From the NCBI GenBank assembly GCA_031286325.1, contig JAITUT010000024.1, positions 1 to 41,452 of the forward strand: a DNA stretch of 41,452 bases, read 5' to 3'. How positions within the stretch are numbered: the stretch's first letter is position 1; every line of letters starts with the position of its first letter. The notes under the pieces were generated by a model. That model was not told the origin of the DNA, searched no databases, and saw nothing but the letters and a program-made list of their open reading frames with translations. Below, in pieces: positions 32,792 to 41,416 of the stretch. The DNA comes from Helicobacteraceae bacterium (GTDB lineage: Bacteria > Campylobacterota > Campylobacteria > Campylobacterales > SZUA-545). The translations under genes were made by a program, and so were the position numbers.

Positions 32792-33928
32792 ATGGAGTAT
32801 AGCGAACTCTACGATCGGCTGAGCAGCCGTCTTGACGCGCTTGAAAAGACTAGCGCCATTAGAGAGGACAAACCTGTCGTCTCGGTTTTGGAAGAAAACG
32901 GCGTCAGCCGCCGCGACTTTATGAAGTGGGCGGGCGGTATGACGGCGCTTTTCGCGTTACCCGCGACTTTCACGCCCCTTGTGGCGCGCGCCGCGGAGCT
33001 AACAGACAGATTGCCTGTGATTTGGTTGCATATGGCGGAGTGCACAGGCTGTTCCGAGAGCCTATTGCGCACGGACGCGCCTACAATTGACAGCCTGATC
33101 TTTGATCACATCTCGCTGGAGTATCACGAGACCGTGATGGCGGCGGCGGGCTGGCAGGCGGAGCACAACCTAGAAAGCGCGATCAAAAAGTACAACGGTA
33201 AATATATTTTGATGGTAGAGGGCGGTATACCAGCAGGTAGCAAAGACTTTTATCTTACGGTCGGTCCTATGGGCAAAAAGGGCAGCGAGCACGCTAAAGA
33301 GGCGGCGGCGGGCGCGGCGGCGATCTTCGCGATCGGCACCTGTTCGTCTTTTGGAGGCGTGCAAGCGGCGCACCCGAACCCGACTAACGCGAAACCTCTC
33401 AGCCACTTTACGAGCAAACCTGTGATAAATGTGCCGGGTTGCCCGCCAAGCGAGAAAAACATCGTGGGCAATGTGTTGCATTATATTTTGTTCGGTACGC
33501 TTCCCGCGCTTGATAGCTACAACCGCCCCAAATGGGCTTACGGCTTGCGCATTCACGATCTATGCGAGCGGCGCGGTCGCTTTGACGCGGGCGAATTTGT
33601 GGAAAAATTCGGCGACGAGGGCGCCAAAAACGGCTACTGCCTCTATAAAGTCGGCTGCAAAGGTCCTTATACCTTTAATAACTGCTCGCGCGAGCGCTTT
33701 AACCAGCATACCTCGTGGCCTGTTCAAGCGGGACACGGTTGTATTGGTTGCAGCGAGCCGGACTTTTGGGATAAGATGGGTCCGTTTGAGGAGCCTTTGG
33801 CGGATAAACTCTACCACTCAATCAGCGCGGACGCTACAGCGGACAAAGCGGGGATCGCGATCCTCACGGTTACGGCGGCTGCGATCGCGGCGCACGCGGC
33901 AATAAGCGCGCTTAAAAAACCCGAGTAA
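32792..33928 (+). CDS. hydA: [NiFe] uptake hydrogenase small subunit
   Basis: HydA carries the iron-sulfur clusters that pass electrons from the active site to cytochrome b. The 378-residue precursor has a long N-region and the twin-arginine signal SRRDFMKWAGG at residues 39-49, so the folded HydAB dimer is exported by Tat. The mature part starts near LTDRLPVIWLHMAECTGCSES, with Cys84 and Cys87 of the proximal cluster. Further Cys ligands are in FAIGTCSSFGG, VPGCPPSEKN, IHDLCERRG, CLYKVGCKGP, NNCSRERFN and GHGCIGCSEPDFW. A C-terminal helix (AGIAILTVTAAAIAAHAA) anchors it in the membrane. It starts the hydABCDE operon; the order equals that of Wolinella and Helicobacter. Confidence 0.95.
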   Translation: MEYSELYDRLSSRLDALEKTSAIREDKPVVSVLEENGVSRRDFMKWAGGMTALFALPATFTPLVARAAELTDRLPVIWLHMAECTGCSESLLRTDAPTIDSLIFDHISLEYHETVMAAAGWQAEHNLESAIKKYNGKYILMVEGGIPAGSKDFYLTVGPMGKKGSEHAKEAAAGAAAIFAIGTCSSFGGVQAAHPNPTNAKPLSHFTSKPVINVPGCPPSEKNIVGNVLHYILFGTLPALDSYNRPKWAYGLRIHDLCERRGRFDAGEFVEKFGDEGAKNGYCLYKVGCKGPYTFNNCSRERFNQHTSWPVQAGHGCIGCSEPDFWDKMGPFEEPLADKLYHSISADATADKAGIAILTVTAAAIAAHAAISALKKPE

Positions 33929-33937
33929 GGAAGTAAT

Positions 33938-35659
33938 ATGAGCAAAAGAATAGTAGTCGATCCGATAACCAGAATTGAAGGGCACCTGCGCGTGGAGGTT
34001 GTGGTTGACGACAAAAATGTCGTCCAAGAGGCATACTCTACCGCTACGCTTTGGCGCGGGATTGAGAAAATTTTAAAGGGTCGCGATCCCAGAGACGCGG
34101 GCTTTTTCACACAGCGTATCTGCGGTGTTTGCACATTCTCGCACTATAAAGCGGGGATTATGGCGGTAGAGGACGCGCTGGGCATTAAACCGCCTTTGAA
34201 CGCGACTTTAACCAGAACTTTGATGAACGCGGCGCTCTTTTTGCACGATCACCCCGTGCATTTCTACCAACTACACGCGCTTGATTATGTGGATATTGTC
34301 TCGGCGCTTTCAGCCGATCCTAAAAAAGCCGCGGACGAGGCTTTCAAATACGCCGCGATTCCCTACGCTTGCGGCGCGGATCAACTCACGCTTGTTAAAG
34401 AGCGCGTAGCGGCGTTCGCAAAGCGCGGCAACTTAGGACCATTCGCGAATGCGTATTGGGGACACTCCACATATCACTTGACGCCCGAGCAAAACTTGAT
34501 CGCGCTCTCGCACTATTTGGAGTGCTTGCGCATTCAGCGCACTGTAGCGCAAATGATGGCGATCTTCGGCTCCAAACAACCGCACCCGCAGAGTTTAACG
34601 GTGGGCGGCGTAACTTGCGTGATGGATTTGCTCGATCCCGCGCGGCTCGGCGAATACCTTGTGAAGTTCCAAGAGACGGCGGATTTCATAAATCGCGCGT
34701 ATTACCCCGATCTCGTAATGGCGGGCAAAGCATACGCCAACGAGGGTAGCGTGAATAAAGATTTCGGCGTTAAAAATCTCTTTACATACAAAGAGTTCCA
34801 AACCGGCGCGAACGATTGGCTATTTGACAGCGGCATAATCTTAAACGGCGACATCTCTAATGTGATTGAAGTCGACGAGAGCAAGATCGCGGAAGAGGCT
34901 ACGAGATCGTGGTATCAAGATAACGCGGCTCTGCACCCGTACGAGGGCAAAACGGAGCCGAACTACACAGGTTTCAAAGACGCCGAGACGATAGGACCAG
35001 ACGGCAAACCCGTAATGAGCAAAGTCATCAAAGAAGACGGCAAATATTCGTGGGTTAAAGCGCCGCGTTACGACGGCAAACCTATGCAAGTAGGACCGCT
35101 CGCGAATATCGTGGTGAATTACGCTAAGAAAAACGAAAAAGTCGGCGCGGTAGTTGAGAAATTCCTAAAAGACACAGGCTTGCCTGTGGGCGCGGTATTC
35201 TCTACTTTGGGTCGCACCGCTACGAGAATGCTCGAGGCGAAAGTGATCGCCGATCACGGCTTGGAAGCGTTTAATAATCTTGTCGCCAACTTGAAAGTAG
35301 ATCAATCCACTTGCGCTACTTACACGATTGACAAGAACAAAACCTATCGCGGGCGCTACATCGGACACGTCCCGCGCGGCACTTTGAGCCATTGGGTCAA
35401 CGTTAAAGGCGGCGTGATTGAAAATTATCAAGCCATTGTGCCCAGCACTTGGAACGCGTCGCCCAAAGACGCGGCGGGTCAGCGCGGCTCTTATGAGGAG
35501 TGCCTCGTGGGTATGAAGATAGCCGATCTCTCCAAACCGCTTGAGATCATTCGCGCGATCCACTCATACGATCCGTGCATTGCTTGCGCGGTGCATGTAA
35601 TGGATACGAAAGGCAACGAACTCGGATCGCACAAAGTCGCGATTGAGCAAGTCTGTTAA
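33938..35659 (+). CDS. hydB: [NiFe] uptake hydrogenase large subunit
   Basis: HydB holds the Ni-Fe site that oxidises H2. The 573-residue precursor has DPITRIEGHLRVE at the N-terminus and RICGVCTFSH, with Cys62 and Cys65. The C-terminal DPCIACAVH supplies Cys547 and Cys550. After His553 a 20-residue tail (VMDTKGNELGSHKVAIEQVC) should be removed by the HydD endopeptidase once nickel is inserted. Four of four active-site Cys are present, so the enzyme is expected to be active. The subunit has no signal and travels with HydA. AAGGA stands before the ATG, nine bases after hydA. Confidence 0.96.
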   Translation: MSKRIVVDPITRIEGHLRVEVVVDDKNVVQEAYSTATLWRGIEKILKGRDPRDAGFFTQRICGVCTFSHYKAGIMAVEDALGIKPPLNATLTRTLMNAALFLHDHPVHFYQLHALDYVDIVSALSADPKKAADEAFKYAAIPYACGADQLTLVKERVAAFAKRGNLGPFANAYWGHSTYHLTPEQNLIALSHYLECLRIQRTVAQMMAIFGSKQPHPQSLTVGGVTCVMDLLDPARLGEYLVKFQETADFINRAYYPDLVMAGKAYANEGSVNKDFGVKNLFTYKEFQTGANDWLFDSGIILNGDISNVIEVDESKIAEEATRSWYQDNAALHPYEGKTEPNYTGFKDAETIGPDGKPVMSKVIKEDGKYSWVKAPRYDGKPMQVGPLANIVVNYAKKNEKVGAVVEKFLKDTGLPVGAVFSTLGRTATRMLEAKVIADHGLEAFNNLVANLKVDQSTCATYTIDKNKTYRGRYIGHVPRGTLSHWVNVKGGVIENYQAIVPSTWNASPKDAAGQRGSYEECLVGMKIADLSKPLEIIRAIHSYDPCIACAVHVMDTKGNELGSHKVAIEQVC

Positions 35660-35668
35660 GGAGCGGTT

Positions 35669-36355
35669 ATGAAAGACCCTATCTACCACAGAGAAGCCGA
35701 AACCGAATACACTGGCGTTGTGCGCTGGGTGCATTGGCTCAGATTTTTCTCGATCGCGATATTGACCTGCACGGGTTTTTATATCGCGTCGGTCTTTATC
35801 GCGCCTATGGTTTCGAGCGAGCCAGTCTTGTTTATGCACGCGAAGATGCGAATGGTACATCTGATCTTCGGCTTCCTTTTATTGGGGCTTACGATCTTTA
35901 AGACTTATTACTTCTTCGCCAGCAAGAGCAAGATCGAGAAGTTGGAGCGTATGTCGTTCAAGAGCGTTTTTGAGCTTAAAACTTGGGTCGATCAGATCAA
36001 GTATTACCTCTTAATCGGCAAACACCCTCAGTTGCACGGCGTATATAACCCGTTGCAAACGGTCGCGTATATGGGGCTATACGCTCTAATGGTGATCTTG
36101 TGCCTTACCGGGCTTATTATGTATGCGCACATTTACCACAACGGGCTTGGCGGGTTTTTATCTTTCCTGCGCCCGATAGAGGCGTTAATGGGCGGTTTGG
36201 CGCCTGTTAGAATGGTGCATCATATTGCGACTTGGGCTGTTATGATCTTTTTGTTGGGTCACGTCTATATGGTGATCTTTAACTCCATTAAAGGCAAAGA
36301 GGGCGGGCTTGACTCGATCGTAAGCGGCATCAAGTTCAAAAAGAGCGGGCATTAA
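35669..36355 (+). CDS. hydC: Hydrogenase cytochrome b subunit
   Basis: HydC is the membrane dihaem cytochrome b that takes electrons from HydA to the menaquinone pool. The 228-residue protein has four membrane helices: FFSIAILTCTGFYIASVFI, MVHLIFGFLLLGLTIF, YMGLYALMVILCLTGLIMYA and WAVMIFLLGHVYMVIF. Likely haem-ligand histidines are in VVRWVHWLRF, RMVHLIFG, VRMVHHIATW and LLGHVYM. Length and pattern fit the HupC/HyaC/HydC family. AAGGAG precedes the ATG and the gene follows hydB by nine bases. Confidence 0.94.
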   Translation: MKDPIYHREAETEYTGVVRWVHWLRFFSIAILTCTGFYIASVFIAPMVSSEPVLFMHAKMRMVHLIFGFLLLGLTIFKTYYFFASKSKIEKLERMSFKSVFELKTWVDQIKYYLLIGKHPQLHGVYNPLQTVAYMGLYALMVILCLTGLIMYAHIYHNGLGGFLSFLRPIEALMGGLAPVRMVHHIATWAVMIFLLGHVYMVIFNSIKGKEGGLDSIVSGIKFKKSGH

Positions 36356-36363
36356 GGCTTTTT

Positions 36364-36915
36364 TTGAAAATTTTACTGCTCGGCATCGGCAATATAATGT
36401 TCGCGGACGAGGGAGTCGGCGTGCATTTGTGCCGTTTGCTGAGCGGAAAGTATCGTTTTTCCGCCGCCGATCATACGATTGAGATCGTAGACGGCGGCAC
36501 CCTTGCGCAACTTCTATCCCCGATCATCGCGCAATTTGACTACTGCGTAATTTTTGACTGTGTAGCGGCGGACGGCGGCAAAGCGGGCGATGTCTATTTC
36601 TTTGACTTCACCGATATTCCAAACGGCGTTTCGTATCAAGGCACGGCGCACGAAGTCGAGATGCTGCAGACTTTGGCGATGATGGATTTGGCGGGCGATC
36701 GCCCGCCTACAAAAATTATCGGTATTATTCCCGCGGCGGTTGAGGGTACGGGGCTTACGATGAGCGAAGAGGTCTTAAAGGGCGCGATCGTAATGGAAAA
36801 GGTTTTAGTAAAACATTTAACGGAATTAGGGGTGAATTGCGAGGTTATCGCGCCTGAAATTTCGTTGCAAGAGGTAGCGGATCAATTCGGAGGTAAAAAT
36901 GGTTTTGGAGTTTGA
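36364..36915 (+). CDS. hydD: Hydrogenase maturation endopeptidase
   Basis: HydD is the nickel-sensing protease that removes the HydB C-terminal tail. The 183-residue protein starts at a TTG preceded by AAGG, eight bases after hydC; no ATG is available in frame nearby. The family motif LLGIGNIMFADEGVGVHLC places the metal ligand at Glu16. VIFDCVAADGG and GTAHEVEML supply the likely Asp and His ligands. The length is typical of the M52 family (HupD/HyaD/HybD). The 3' end overlaps hydE by 17 nt. Confidence 0.93.
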   Translation: MKILLLGIGNIMFADEGVGVHLCRLLSGKYRFSAADHTIEIVDGGTLAQLLSPIIAQFDYCVIFDCVAADGGKAGDVYFFDFTDIPNGVSYQGTAHEVEMLQTLAMMDLAGDRPPTKIIGIIPAAVEGTGLTMSEEVLKGAIVMEKVLVKHLTELGVNCEVIAPEISLQEVADQFGGKNGFGV

Positions 36916-38605
36916 ATTTAACTATGTCGGCAACAACGATCTTTTAGAAAATTTCTTGCAGGAAATTTCCGCGAGCGGCGGATGTGAATTTTATATTAAA
37001 AAATCAGCGGATTTTGTATATTTATACGCGCAAGGGACTGAAAAAGAATTAGCCGATTTCAGCGATCATTTGGCGCAAGAATTGCCGTATTCGATATTTT
37101 TGCGATCCACGGCGGCTAAAGTTGTTGAAAAATTTAATCGTAACGAGAGTTCAAAGATCGCGCCTTGCGAAGTAATTTTGCCGATGACTCCAAAGAGTAT
37201 GAAAGAAGCCGAAAAAACGGGTGATTTCCGCATTAAAAGCGAGATAGGGAAAGAGTATGTTTTAGGCGAAGTTCCGACTATTGAAGAAGCTGTTGAAAAG
37301 TTGATCTCAGAGCTTGCGCCAGAAGCGATCGGCGGCGACTGCTGTAATTTTGGCATAACTACCGAGAGCTACACTATAAATCTTCTAAAGCCCGCCAATA
37401 GCGGACATTTTGTCATAATGCCTACGGATTTGAAATTTCTGCCGCGTATTGCGGTAGCCTCAGAAGAGGAGGCGGCGGCGATTTCGGCGATCGAGCGACC
37501 AGTAGTAGAGATGAAATTAAACGCCATATTCCGCGCGAAATACCTTGATTCGTTTCCACTAATGGCTCATATCGCTTTGCCGGGCGATCTGTATTTATAT
37601 TTATTGTGTTTGGAGCTTGCGAAAAGAGACGTAGAAGCGATCGCCGTTTCCAACTATCACGAGCATATTACAAAACACAAAAACGCCAGAGCGATCGTAA
37701 TGCCGTTAAAGACGCAAAATGTATTGGTTTCAGCGGGCGATTTTTTGCCTCAAAAAATTGATAAATTTTTAACGATTAAAGAGCCGCATTTTAGAATTTT
37801 TGCGGCGGCGATCGAAGATCAAAATAAAAAGCAAGACAGATCGCTCGGTTTTTATTTCAGCGATTCAAACGACGATTATGTTATGTTTAATTCGCCCGAA
37901 ACAGGGGCGAAAGAGTTATTAAAAGTTTGGTTGCCTGATAATATAGACGATCTTTTAGCCGCGATAGAGAGCGATGAAACAGGCGCGAAACTGCTGGAAA
38001 ATTACAAAGCGAAATTTCCAGAAAATTTCGCAAATTTTCTCGCGATCAAAGAAGACGCGGCAAAACTTAATATCCGCGTCTTGAATAACGGCGCGTTTAG
38101 ACAGAATATCGCCGCTCTTTGGGCGATCGCCGCCGTCTTTACGGGGCTCTCAAACTCTATTTTTGACTCCGCCCATACAGCCGACTCGTTTCATAAGATA
38201 CTGCACAACGCCGCATTTTCCGCCGCCCCTAAGGGACAGCGCATAGACTACAAATTAAAAAGCGGCGAAAACGCCATTGACGGAGTTCGCTTTTTACGCA
38301 GCGTTATCAGCTTTAAACTCGCAGGCGCCGACAACGAAATCCTCTCGCTCGGTATTGTAGAGTCTCTCGCGCACTTTATCAGCGATCTCGTTAGCATCGT
38401 TTGCAACAAAGAGACGACCGACTTCACGTTGATTGAGACGCGTAATTTTGGCGAATTTATTAAATCGCTTGATTTCAGATCGCGCGCGGACGCGGTATTT
38501 TTCACGGGGCGGCTCTTTGCCTGCGCCAAACTCAGCGAAATCGCGCTGGAAAAAGTCGGCGCGAGCCGCAAGTGTTATTTTCCCTCCGCGCTAGCGCTTG
38601 AATAA
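36899..38605 (+). CDS. hydE: Hydrogenase accessory protein HydE-like
   Basis: The 568-residue protein starts at an ATG with GGAGG inside the end of hydD. It sits where Wolinella succinogenes and Helicobacter pylori have hydE, a gene needed for hydrogenase activity. The N-terminal 90 residues (EFEFNYVGNNDLLENFLQEI, then SIFLRSTAAKVVEKF) resemble an acylphosphatase-like fold. The middle (GGDCCNFGITTESYTINLLK, then AVASEEEAAAISAIERPVVE) and the C-terminal part (LWAIAAVFTGLSN, LGIVESLAHFISDL) recall HypF segments. The HypF zinc fingers are not seen, so it may be a HypF-derived protein. The name rests on position and general resemblance. Confidence 0.75.
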   Translation: MVLEFEFNYVGNNDLLENFLQEISASGGCEFYIKKSADFVYLYAQGTEKELADFSDHLAQELPYSIFLRSTAAKVVEKFNRNESSKIAPCEVILPMTPKSMKEAEKTGDFRIKSEIGKEYVLGEVPTIEEAVEKLISELAPEAIGGDCCNFGITTESYTINLLKPANSGHFVIMPTDLKFLPRIAVASEEEAAAISAIERPVVEMKLNAIFRAKYLDSFPLMAHIALPGDLYLYLLCLELAKRDVEAIAVSNYHEHITKHKNARAIVMPLKTQNVLVSAGDFLPQKIDKFLTIKEPHFRIFAAAIEDQNKKQDRSLGFYFSDSNDDYVMFNSPETGAKELLKVWLPDNIDDLLAAIESDETGAKLLENYKAKFPENFANFLAIKEDAAKLNIRVLNNGAFRQNIAALWAIAAVFTGLSNSIFDSAHTADSFHKILHNAAFSAAPKGQRIDYKLKSGENAIDGVRFLRSVISFKLAGADNEILSLGIVESLAHFISDLVSIVCNKETTDFTLIETRNFGEFIKSLDFRSRADAVFFTGRLFACAKLSEIALEKVGASRKCYFPSALALE

Positions 38606-38659
38606 TTTCGTAAACTGTTCCTAATATGGAAATAGAAATTTGAAAAGTAAAGAGGAAAT

Positions 38660-39283
38660 ATGGGAACGATAAAAACAGGTTTTTGGCAAACTAAATTTAT
38701 TATAACGCCAACCGAATTTCACGATTTTTTGAAATTGAGCGAAAAGTATGACGTCAAGTTTGCGGAGCTGAGTTATGGCTATCCACAAAAGACGACAAGC
38801 GAAATTTTACAAAAATATACAATGTCTTACGAGGCATTTACATCAATAAAAAACGACAGCGAATTTATTAAAACTATATCGTGCGCGATGGAAATTGAAT
38901 TTGAAAAGTATAAATCATCTTTTCACTTACTGCTTGACAGAATTCAGTTTTACAAAAACAACGTATTGGCGCGAGACGAAATACATTGTTTAAGGATTTC
39001 ATTTCCAAAAGGTTACGCCGTAAATTACGAAGATGAAAAAGGAAAATATTTTGTTTATGAAGATATAAACAAACACGAGCCTGAAATGTATCCGATTTTT
39101 GAAACGTTAAGCAAGCATATTAAGCAATTTACAAAGCCATTTCGTTTTGAAATTGCGCAACGCGACAAAATAGAGGCGCAAAAGCCCTCTTCTGTTCGCA
39201 TAAGTCGGCAGGCGGCGGAAGATTATGGTAAAAGTTGGCTTTTCAAAGAATATCAACTGAAAATGAAAAGTTTTGAAAAGTGA
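38660..39283 (+). CDS. Hypothetical protein, first gene of AT-rich stretch
   Basis: The 207-residue protein starts at an ATG preceded by GAGGAAAT. It has no signal peptide or membrane helix and is rich in Lys, Phe and Tyr (MGTIKTGFWQTKFIITPTEF, FHLLLDRIQFYKNNVLARDE, HCLRISFPKGYAVNYEDEKG). I recognise no family. Base composition changes from the GC-rich style of the hyd operon to AT-rich codons, suggesting acquired DNA. The next gene begins within about 45 nt. Confidence 0.65.
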   Translation: MGTIKTGFWQTKFIITPTEFHDFLKLSEKYDVKFAELSYGYPQKTTSEILQKYTMSYEAFTSIKNDSEFIKTISCAMEIEFEKYKSSFHLLLDRIQFYKNNVLARDEIHCLRISFPKGYAVNYEDEKGKYFVYEDINKHEPEMYPIFETLSKHIKQFTKPFRFEIAQRDKIEAQKPSSVRISRQAAEDYGKSWLFKEYQLKMKSFEK

Positions 39284-39326
39284 AATCAAAAAATGCGAAA
39301 ATGAATACCCCAAAAATAAAATCGCA

Positions 39327-39767
39327 ATGAAAAGCGAAGAAAAAGAGAATTTAAAAATGAATACAGAGGCGATTGATGGAAAACCACAGGCGAACGAGGA
39401 AATATATTACGCATTGACCTGTTTAGAATTTTTTGAGGCTTTTGAGAAAGGACATCGAAAATTCAATGACCTTGAATTTGAAGAATTAGACGGCTTTTCA
39501 AATAAGGATTTTTCTGGTGTTGAATTTACAGGTTGTTTTTTTGCTCTTGATTTTAGAAACAGCAATTTAAGTAAATCAAAATTTGTCAGGTGTAATGTAA
39601 AAACGAGTGATTTTAGACAGGCAAACTTGACAAACGCTTTAATGAAAAATTGTTCTATTGAGAGCGCAATGTTTGAAGGCGCAATAACTGACGGATTTCA
39701 ATTTATTGAGAATTACTGTTATGGATGTGTATTAGACCAAGAGGATTTTGAACGTAGTTTGATATGA
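39327..39767 (+). CDS. Pentapeptide-repeat-like protein
   Basis: I chose the ATG at 39327, which gives MKSEEKENLKMNTEAIDGKP and matches the start of the following gene. A TTG 54 nt upstream and an ATG at 39357 are alternatives. The 146-residue product contains a run of pentapeptide-type repeats (FEELDGFSNKDFSGVEFTGC, then FALDFRNSNLSKSKFVRCNV, then DFRQANLTNALMKNCSIESA), expected to form a right-handed beta-helix. Such proteins range from gyrase mimics to effectors and immunity-like factors, so function is open. The stop overlaps the next gene's ATG (ATGA). The gene is AT-rich compared with the chromosome core. Confidence 0.65.
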   Translation: MKSEEKENLKMNTEAIDGKPQANEEIYYALTCLEFFEAFEKGHRKFNDLEFEELDGFSNKDFSGVEFTGCFFALDFRNSNLSKSKFVRCNVKTSDFRQANLTNALMKNCSIESAMFEGAITDGFQFIENYCYGCVLDQEDFERSLI

Positions 39768-40180
39768 AAGATAAAAACGAAGAAAAAGAAAATTTGAAAA
39801 TGAATACAGAGGCGACTGAGGGGCAAACGCAGTCGAACGGGGCGGCACATTTTGACTTTTTCAAACCGACAATGCCTAAAAGTAGAGAAGCAAACTTTTA
39901 TTTAGGTTGCCGCGATGGTTCTGTGTATCTTGACTTCAATTACACGATAGACAAACGTATAAATTTACGTAGAATTTCCTTTGATGGATACGGTTGTTGC
40001 GACATTGACGCCAACGCGAAGTGTTTAGACTATCAATTGTCAAAAGACTTCATAGAAGAAATTGACAAGGACAATTTAGACCAAGAAAAAATTAAGAAAA
40101 TTGTTTTGGAGCTAATTCGGCTTAATAAAGATAGTATTTGGACTGACGCGCTTGAAGAGTACAATTTAATTGACAATTAG
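39764..40180 (+). CDS. Hypothetical protein sharing a leader with the preceding gene
   Basis: The 138-residue protein starts at an ATG overlapping the previous stop. Its first 25 residues (MKDKNEEKENLKMNTEATEG) share most positions with the pentapeptide gene's start, also at the DNA level (GAAGAAAAAGA and ATGAATACAGAGGCGA). The remainder (NFYLGCRDGSVYLDFNYTID, RRISFDGYGCCDIDANAKCL, then a charged helical tail ending EEYNLIDN) is unrelated. Size, acidity and context are compatible with an immunity-type protein, but I see no toxin and do not assign a function. It ends with TAG. Confidence 0.6.
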   Translation: MKDKNEEKENLKMNTEATEGQTQSNGAAHFDFFKPTMPKSREANFYLGCRDGSVYLDFNYTIDKRINLRRISFDGYGCCDIDANAKCLDYQLSKDFIEEIDKDNLDQEKIKKIVLELIRLNKDSIWTDALEEYNLIDN

Positions 40181-40372
40181 AAAACAGCGATAGAGTAAGA
40201 TTTATGACAATAAAGAAAAATTATTATGGTTGACAATTTCCACGTTAGTCATAGTTTGCGCCTAGTCAAACCTATTTTGCGATAAGGAGCTTTGCCTCTT
40301 GACCCTCAGAAGATCGCGGCTACTTTTTTCGCTCGCGCTTTAAAAGTCGCGATTTTCGTCCGCTACGGAAGC

Positions 40373-40395
40373 GGGCGAACGCAGTTCGCCACTAC
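40373..40395 (+). repeat. REP-like palindrome, copy 5 (one mismatch)
   Basis: GGGCGAAC-GCA-GTTCGCCA followed by CTAC lies about 50 nt beyond the stop of MORN copy 5. The bases between it and the stop (TATCTATTATTCGCCGCAAT) repeat the 3' flank of copies 1 and 3. The rest of 40181-40440 holds no supported gene. Confidence 0.75.
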
Positions 40396-40440
40396 GGTTT
40401 GCCCGTTATCTATTATTCGCCGCAATAACGATCGCGCAAC

Positions 40441-41274
40441 TTAATCGCAAGTTATCTTGAGCCAGTTATTCCAATTTTTACTCAAATTTTCTAACTCGGC
40501 TTCGGTAAAAGGTCTTTTTTCGCCGTTTATTTTATAGCAAACGCCGCTTATTGGCTTGTCCTTTTCGTATGTAAATATGCCCCAGATTGTACCGTCTTCC
40601 CTGAAAACTTTCTTTTCGCCCTCTCTAATGCTGGAGTCTATGCCATAATAAGTTTTACCGTTTTTCCACGTGATCTCTTCATTTAACTTGCCGCTCTCGT
40701 AATAAGTTTTGCCAATTCCGTCCGCGACGTCGTTTTTGTATGGTATTTCTTCTTCAAGTCTGCCGTTCTCGTAGAAAGACTTCGCGACCCCTTCGCGTTT
40801 ACCGTTTTTGTATGGTGTTTCGGAACGAAGTGCGCCCCTCTCGAAGAATGGGGTATCGTAAAAAGACTTCGCGAGCCCTTCGCGTTTACCGTTTTTGTAT
40901 GGTGTTTCGGAACGAAGTGCGCCGCTTTCGAAGACTTCGCTCTCGTAGAAAGACTTCCCGACTTCAAGTTCACCGTTTTTGTATGTCCTTTCTGCGACTA
41001 ATGACGGTCTTCTCTCGATCCAGCGGCGAGTGGACAGGTAGCGATATTCCCTCTCGCGGATTCTCTCCCCATCAACACAGAAGATTTCAAGCGGGGATGC
41101 ATCTTTGAAGACCCCTCGCAACTCCGCTTTGCCGGAGAGCAAATTGCCTTTCATATCCAAGCACTTCTTGTTCTTATCGTCATAAAGCGCCGTTTTGCCC
41201 GCATAATGCGGTATCGTACACCCCGTCGCCAGCAAAGCTGTCGCTAACAAGACAGCAATTAAAATCCTTTTCAT
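40441..41274 (-). CDS. MORN-repeat lipoprotein (family copy 5)
   Basis: The 277-residue protein starts at 41274 with AAGGA upstream and begins MKRILIAVLLATALLATGCT, a lipoprotein signal with LATGC. The N-terminal domain has KKCLDMKGNLLSGKAELRGV and FCVDGER. About six MORN-type units follow, two of them enlarged by five residues (SFYDTPFFERGALRSETPYK and a near-identical one with SEVFESGALRSETPYKN). This shows a recent internal duplication with small insertions. The cap has YEKDKPISGVC, GEKRPFTEAELEN and a final CD. REP-like elements lie on both sides. Confidence 0.8.
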   Translation of the reverse strand: MKRILIAVLLATALLATGCTIPHYAGKTALYDDKNKKCLDMKGNLLSGKAELRGVFKDASPLEIFCVDGERIREREYRYLSTRRWIERRPSLVAERTYKNGELEVGKSFYESEVFESGALRSETPYKNGKREGLAKSFYDTPFFERGALRSETPYKNGKREGVAKSFYENGRLEEEIPYKNDVADGIGKTYYESGKLNEEITWKNGKTYYGIDSSIREGEKKVFREDGTIWGIFTYEKDKPISGVCYKINGEKRPFTEAELENLSKNWNNWLKITCD

Positions 41275-41332
41275 TTGCTTCCTTTCAAAATAATCGCCGA
41301 ATGGCGAACGCTTACGTTTGCAAAGCGGAATC

Positions 41333-41355
41333 GGGCGAACACAGTTCGCCCCTAC
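41333..41355 (+). repeat. REP-like palindrome, copy 6
   Basis: GGGCGAAC-ACA-GTTCGCCC followed by CTAC lies 59 nt upstream of the start of MORN copy 5. Together with the copy at 40373 it brackets the gene in the same orientation. Confidence 0.8.
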
Positions 41356-41388
41356 AAAGCCTAAACAAAACGATGTGGTTTGGGATTT

Positions 41389-41416
41389 ATCTCATATAAG
41401 CCCCCTTATATGAGAT
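41389..41416. repeat. Hairpin near the window end
   Basis: ATCTCATATAA and its exact reverse complement TTATATGAGAT are separated by GCCCCC, giving an 11-bp stem with a 6-nt loop. The half TTATATGAGAT also occurs at 4916-4926 within another dyad. It may be a terminator for a gene beyond the window; the last 36 bases show no gene. Confidence 0.5.
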
